A stretch of DNA of 9,886 bases from positions 1-9,886 of the forward strand of contig JAFRZS010000031.1 of NCBI GenBank assembly GCA_017442445.1, written 5' to 3'. The notes beneath the pieces were generated by a model, which was not told where the DNA came from, searched no databases, and worked only from the letters and a program-made list of their open reading frames with translations. Shown one piece after another: positions 5,993-9,886 of the stretch. This DNA comes from Clostridia bacterium (GTDB lineage: Bacteria; Bacillota; Clostridia; Oscillospirales; Acutalibacteraceae). Each line of letters opens with the position of its first letter. The stretch's first letter is position 1. The position numbers and the translations under genes were made by a program.

Positions 5993-8900
5993 ATGTCAGG
6001 ATTCACTCATTTACATCTTCATACTGAATACAGTCTTCTTGACGGTGCGTGCAGAATTGATAACTTGTTAGACACTGCCAAGGAGTTAGGACAGACCTCT
6101 GTGGCTATTACTGACCACGGAGTTATGTACGGTGCAATTGATTTTTACAAGGCTGCAAAGAAAAAAGGTATTAAACCGATAATCGGATGCGAGGTTTATG
6201 TTGCGGCAAGGACACGTTTCGACAAAGAACACGGACGCGATTCCGAGAGAAATCACCTTGTTTTACTTTGTAAAAATAATGAAGGGTATAAAAACCTCAT
6301 AAAAATCGTTTCTGAGGCATGGGTAACAGGTTTTTATACCAAACCGAGAATTGATAAGGAGCTTCTTGAAAAGTACCACGAGGGGCTTATATGCCTTTCT
6401 GCGTGTCTTGCAGGTGAAATACCCCAGGCTTTGCTTAATGATGATTATGAAGAAGCAAAGAGAATTGCTTTATGGTATAACGATCTTTTCGGTCAGGGCA
6501 ACTATTATCTTGAAATTCAGAATCACGGCCTGATTGAACAGATGAAAATAAATCCTATGATTATAAAGCTGTCACAGGAAACAGGGATACCGCTTGTTGC
6601 AACAAATGATACTCACTATGTGAAAAAAGAAGATGCAAAGATTCAGAAGGTACTTATATGTATCCAGACAAACCATACTGTAAATGAAAGTACAGGTCTT
6701 GAGTTTTCAACGGACGAATTTTATTTAAAAACTGAAGAGGAAATGCTGGATTTGTTTCCTGATACTCCCGAAGCAATTTCAAATACTCAGATTATTGCCG
6801 ATCAATGTAATATGGATTTTGAATTCGGTAACACAAAATTACCGCATTTTGAAGTGCCTGACGGCATAGATCATTTCAAATGGTTTTCTGATATGTGCCA
6901 TAAAGGTATGATTAAAAGATATGGCGCAAACCCACCTGAAGAGTATTATGAAAGACTCAACTATGAGCTTGATATAATAAACAGAATGGGGTATGTTGAT
7001 TACTATCTTATAGTCCATGATTTTATAAATTACGCAAAAAGCCAGGGAATACCTGTCGGACCGGGACGAGGCTCCGGCGCCGGAAGTATAGCAGCTTATA
7101 CAATTGGCATAACAGGTATTGACCCGATGAAATATAATCTTCTTTTTGAGAGATTTTTAAATCCCGAAAGAGTCAGTATGCCTGACTTTGATATTGATTT
7201 TTGTTATGTTCGCAGACCCGAGGTTATTGATTATGTTGTCAGAAAATACGGAGCTGACCATGTAGCACAGATTGTAACTTTCGGAACTCTTGCCGCAAGA
7301 GCTGCATTGCGAGATGTCGGCAGAGCTTTGGGATTACCGTATTCAACAGTTGACACTGTTGCGAAGCTTATCCCGAGAGAGCTTAATATAACTATTGAAA
7401 AATCGCTTGAAAAGTCGTTTGAATTTAAAGCACAGTATGATAGCTCTCCTGAAATAAAAGAGCTCATTGATACGGCAAAGAAGGTTGAAGGAATGCCCAG
7501 ACATGCTTCAACTCACGCCGCAGGTGTTGTAATCACGAGAGATTGTGTTGATGATTATGTCCCGTTAGCACTTAATGATGAGGCTGTAGTTACGCAGTTT
7601 ACGATGACAACACTTGAGGAATTGGGGCTTCTCAAAATGGATTTCCTCGGACTCAGGACACTTACAGTTATTTCTGATGCTGAAAAGATGATTCGCAGAA
7701 AGAATCCTGATTTCTCGATTGATGAAGTTGATATTGCAGATAAGAAGACATTTGAAATGTTATCGGCAGGTCATACAGACGGTGTATTCCAGTATGAATC
7801 TCCGGGAATGAAAAGTGTTCTTGTCGGATTGAAGCCAGAAAGTCTTGAAGATTTAATAGCTGTTATTTCTCTTTACAGACCCGGTCCCATGGATTCAATT
7901 CCAACATACATCAGAAACAGACATAATCCGCAACTTGTAAAATATGCAACTCCGATGCTTAAAAATATTCTTGATGTTACTTACGGTTGCATGGTTTATC
8001 AGGAACAGGTTATGCAGATATTCAGAACTCTTGCGGGATATTCGTACGGACGCGCTGATCTTGTGCGTCGCGCTATGTCGAAGAAAAAGCACGATGTCAT
8101 GGAAAAAGAACGCAAGAACTTTATTTACGGACTTACAAATGAAGACGGAACAGTTGAATGTGAGGGTGCAGTCAAGAGGGGAGTACCTGCTGAGGTTGCT
8201 AACAAAATATTTGATGAAATGTCAGCTTTTGCATCTTATGCATTCAATAAATCCCATGCAGCCGCTTATGCATATGTTTCGTATCAGACGGCATATCTTA
8301 AATGTCATTATCCCTCTGAATTCATGGCGGCGCTGTTGAGCAGTTTTCTTGATGATACTTCAAAGATATCAGCGTATATTGCTGAGTGTGCAAAGATTAA
8401 CATAAAAATTCTTCCGCCTGATGTCAACCATTCGGATATCGCTTTTACGGTATCTGATGACGGAAGTGTCCGCTTTGGTTTACTTGCTATAAAAAATATC
8501 GGAAGAAACCTTATAACAGCAATTATTGATAACAGGCGACAGTTCGGAAACTTTGTTTCGCTCCAGACATTCTGCAACAGAATGTTCGGAAAAGGCTTTA
8601 ACAGACGAGCAATTGAGAGTCTTATCAAAAGCGGTGCGTTTGATTCTTTTAAGGAAACGAGAAGACAAATGCTTATAATTTTACCGCAGATTCTTGAAGA
8701 TCTTGAACGCAGTAAAAATAAAAATATTTCAGGTCAGATGGGATTTTTTGATGAGGATAACGAAATAAATGCTCCTTTGGAAATAACGATGCCGAATGTC
8801 GGTGAGTATTCTACTATGGAACTTCTCACCATGGAAAAAGAAACAACGGGAATTTATTTGTCGGGACACCCGATGACCGATTATGCGTCCTTAGCTGAAA

Positions 8901-9490
8901 AGCTACAATGTGCAACCACCCTTGAAATATTGCAAACTGATTCCGATGCAAACTCAAAATACAAAGATAATTCAAAAATTCGTCTTTTGGGAATAATTTC
9001 AAATGTCAAGAAAAAAATAACTAAGTCTAACAATACGATGGTATTTCTGACACTTGAAGATACTTACGGCTCAATAGAGGCGTTGGCGTTTCCGAATCTT
9101 GTAATGGAAAATCCGCTGATTTTCAGAGAGGGTCAAATTATTCTTCTTAACGGTAGGGTCAGCATACGAGAAGACCAACCACCGTCGGTGGTATGCGAAT
9201 CAATACTTCCTCCGCCGTCGTTGTCTGAAGTTGAGAAGAAGCCTGAAACTCCTGCCAAAAAGAAAAAACAAGGCTTGTTCTTGCGTGTAAGCTCAAAAGA
9301 CGACGAAAGAATAATACAGGCTAATAAAATGTTAGCGTTTTTTTCAGAAGGAACAACTCCGGTGTATTATTACTATATTGATACCAAAGAATATAAGATG
9401 TCAGAGATTAAAACAACTCAGATAAACCGACCTTTATTAAAGAGGTTATCTTTATTGTTAGGTAGTGAAAATGTAGTATTTCAGGAGTAA
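5993..9490 (+). CDS. dnaE: DNA polymerase III alpha subunit, DnaE type
   Basis: DnaE is a C-family replicative polymerase. In Bacillota it usually works beside PolC, extending RNA primers on the lagging strand. At 1165 residues it is full length. The PHP domain (about 1-215) keeps many metal ligands: His8, His10, Asp41, His42, Glu67, His88, Cys138 and the NDTH at 205-208, so a metal-dependent activity is possible. The palm has GPGRGSGAGS (356-365), the catalytic pair Asp400/Asp402 in PDFDIDF, and Asp550 in KMDFLGLR. YGRADLVRRAMSKKK (685-699) and FNKSHAAAYAY (751-761) follow. A helix-hairpin-helix region lies near 828-848. QMGFF (915-919) is a likely beta-clamp-binding peptide, and an OB-fold spans about 996-1066. 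A Pro/Lys-rich linker (about 1073-1092) leads to a short C-terminal module with PVYYYYIDT (1123-1131). pfkA follows after 12 bp, the order usual in Clostridia. Confidence 0.98.
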   Translation: MSGFTHLHLHTEYSLLDGACRIDNLLDTAKELGQTSVAITDHGVMYGAIDFYKAAKKKGIKPIIGCEVYVAARTRFDKEHGRDSERNHLVLLCKNNEGYKNLIKIVSEAWVTGFYTKPRIDKELLEKYHEGLICLSACLAGEIPQALLNDDYEEAKRIALWYNDLFGQGNYYLEIQNHGLIEQMKINPMIIKLSQETGIPLVATNDTHYVKKEDAKIQKVLICIQTNHTVNESTGLEFSTDEFYLKTEEEMLDLFPDTPEAISNTQIIADQCNMDFEFGNTKLPHFEVPDGIDHFKWFSDMCHKGMIKRYGANPPEEYYERLNYELDIINRMGYVDYYLIVHDFINYAKSQGIPVGPGRGSGAGSIAAYTIGITGIDPMKYNLLFERFLNPERVSMPDFDIDFCYVRRPEVIDYVVRKYGADHVAQIVTFGTLAARAALRDVGRALGLPYSTVDTVAKLIPRELNITIEKSLEKSFEFKAQYDSSPEIKELIDTAKKVEGMPRHASTHAAGVVITRDCVDDYVPLALNDEAVVTQFTMTTLEELGLLKMDFLGLRTLTVISDAEKMIRRKNPDFSIDEVDIADKKTFEMLSAGHTDGVFQYESPGMKSVLVGLKPESLEDLIAVISLYRPGPMDSIPTYIRNRHNPQLVKYATPMLKNILDVTYGCMVYQEQVMQIFRTLAGYSYGRADLVRRAMSKKKHDVMEKERKNFIYGLTNEDGTVECEGAVKRGVPAEVANKIFDEMSAFASYAFNKSHAAAYAYVSYQTAYLKCHYPSEFMAALLSSFLDDTSKISAYIAECAKINIKILPPDVNHSDIAFTVSDDGSVRFGLLAIKNIGRNLITAIIDNRRQFGNFVSLQTFCNRMFGKGFNRRAIESLIKSGAFDSFKETRRQMLIILPQILEDLERSKNKNISGQMGFFDEDNEINAPLEITMPNVGEYSTMELLTMEKETTGIYLSGHPMTDYASLAEKLQCATTLEILQTDSDANSKYKDNSKIRLLGIISNVKKKITKSNNTMVFLTLEDTYGSIEALAFPNLVMENPLIFREGQIILLNGRVSIREDQPPSVVCESILPPPSLSEVEKKPETPAKKKKQGLFLRVSSKDDERIIQANKMLAFFSEGTTPVYYYYIDTKEYKMSEIKTTQINRPLLKRLSLLLGSENVVFQE

Positions 9491-9502
9491 CGGAGGTTCT
9501 TT

Positions 9503-9886
9503 ATGAAAACAATAGCTGTTTTGACAAGTGGCGGAGACGCACCGGGAATGAATGCGGCGATACGCGCGGTTGTTCGTACTGCAATTGATAATTCAATTAA
9601 AGTATTAGGCGTTCAAAGAGGATACAAGGGATTGATCAATAACAATATGTATCCCATGGATATAAGACAGGTATCCGATAAAATTCAACGCGGGGGCACA
9701 ATGCTTTATTCTGCAAGATGTCCTGAGTTTTTGACGGTAGAAGGACGGCAGAAAGCCGTAGATGTTTGCAAGGCTAATAATATTGAAGCACTCGTTGTTA
9801 TCGGTGGAGACGGTAGCTTCAGAGGTGCCGCAGATCTTTCGGATATGGGAATTCCTTCAATATGCATTCCCGGTACAATTGATAAC
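9503..9886 (+). CDS. pfkA: ATP-dependent 6-phosphofructokinase, N-terminal part (3' end outside window)
   Basis: PfkA phosphorylates fructose-6-phosphate to fructose-1,6-bisphosphate, the committed step of glycolysis, in the cytoplasm. Only 128 codons, about 40% of a usual 320-residue protein, are in the window. Seen: the ATP loop TSGGDAPGMN (8-17); Arg21 and Arg25, which in Geobacillus PFK are allosteric effector contacts; YSARCPE with Arg72; GGDGS (101-105) with Mg-binding Asp103; and PGTIDN at the window edge, containing the catalytic base Asp127. Gly104 in GGDGS is the residue typical of ATP-dependent enzymes, whereas pyrophosphate-dependent forms carry Asp (GGDD). Numbering matches the Geobacillus enzyme without gaps. 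The start is fixed by GGAGG (9492-9496), six bases before the ATG. pyk often follows in related genomes but cannot be seen here. Confidence 0.97.
   Translation, partial: MKTIAVLTSGGDAPGMNAAIRAVVRTAIDNSIKVLGVQRGYKGLINNNMYPMDIRQVSDKIQRGGTMLYSARCPEFLTVEGRQKAVDVCKANNIEALVVIGGDGSFRGAADLSDMGIPSICIPGTIDN

Noticed and set aside
8308..8628. Antisense open frame of 106 codons, and a + strand frame of 131 codons at 7944-8339, both inside dnaE
   Set aside because: Both overlap the conserved DnaE core, which is unbroken, and neither has a recognisable domain. They are shadow frames.
9178..9192. GC-rich hairpin ACCACC-GTC-GGTGGT inside dnaE
   Set aside because: It is a short 6-bp stem in the coding region for the stretch between the OB-fold and the C-terminal module, has no T tract, and is explained by codons for Pro-Pro-Ser-Val-Val.
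1..9886. New defence, mobile or otherwise undescribed system
   Set aside because: Every open stretch is filled by well-known housekeeping families in tight order on one strand. There are no unknown genes, repeats, integration scars or phage-like pieces to support such a call.

Overview
The window looks like a conserved housekeeping block from a low-to-mid GC Gram-positive bacterium of the class Clostridia, probably a Ruminococcus/Oscillospiraceae-like gut lineage. The evidence is the gene order, an HPr kinase/phosphorylase of Bacillota type, a WhiA sporulation/cell-division regulator, a DnaE polymerase with an intact PHP domain, strong AGGAGG-type ribosome sites, and AT-rich coding sequence. 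The class-level call is solid. The family-level call is an inference from protein style.

All genes are on the + strand. In order they are: the C-terminal 414 codons of uvrA (1-1245), hprK (1315-2283), a ROK-family glucokinase (2299-3246), murB (3260-4171), rapZ (4181-5038), whiA (5100-5987), dnaE (5993-9490) and the first 128 codons of pfkA (9503-9886, cut by the window end). Coding density is very high. The only gaps over 15 bp are 69 bp between uvrA and hprK, which hold a convincing sigma-A-type promoter, and 61 bp between rapZ and whiA, which hold a hairpin and a doubled Shine-Dalgarno sequence. No gene-free stretch reaches 300 bases. I see no tRNA, rRNA, mobile element, CRISPR array or long repeat.

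The likely layout is one long transcript starting at about 1295 and running from hprK through pfkA, possibly attenuated or processed at the hairpin after rapZ. The theme is the coupling of sugar metabolism, cell-wall precursor supply and growth. HprK senses glycolytic state, and its kinase activity is known to respond to fructose-1,6-bisphosphate. Glucokinase and PfkA are two glycolytic kinases, and PfkA makes that effector. MurB makes UDP-MurNAc. RapZ-family proteins are tied to amino-sugar signalling, WhiA to division and chromosome segregation, and DnaE to replication. UvrA is a nucleotide excision repair protein that merely lies upstream.

The main oddities are of gene order. yvcK, which usually sits between rapZ and whiA, is missing. 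There is no uvrC between uvrA and hprK, no HPr gene next to whiA, and a glucokinase gene lies between hprK and murB. I found no credible new biological system here. The findings are refinements and second-look items.
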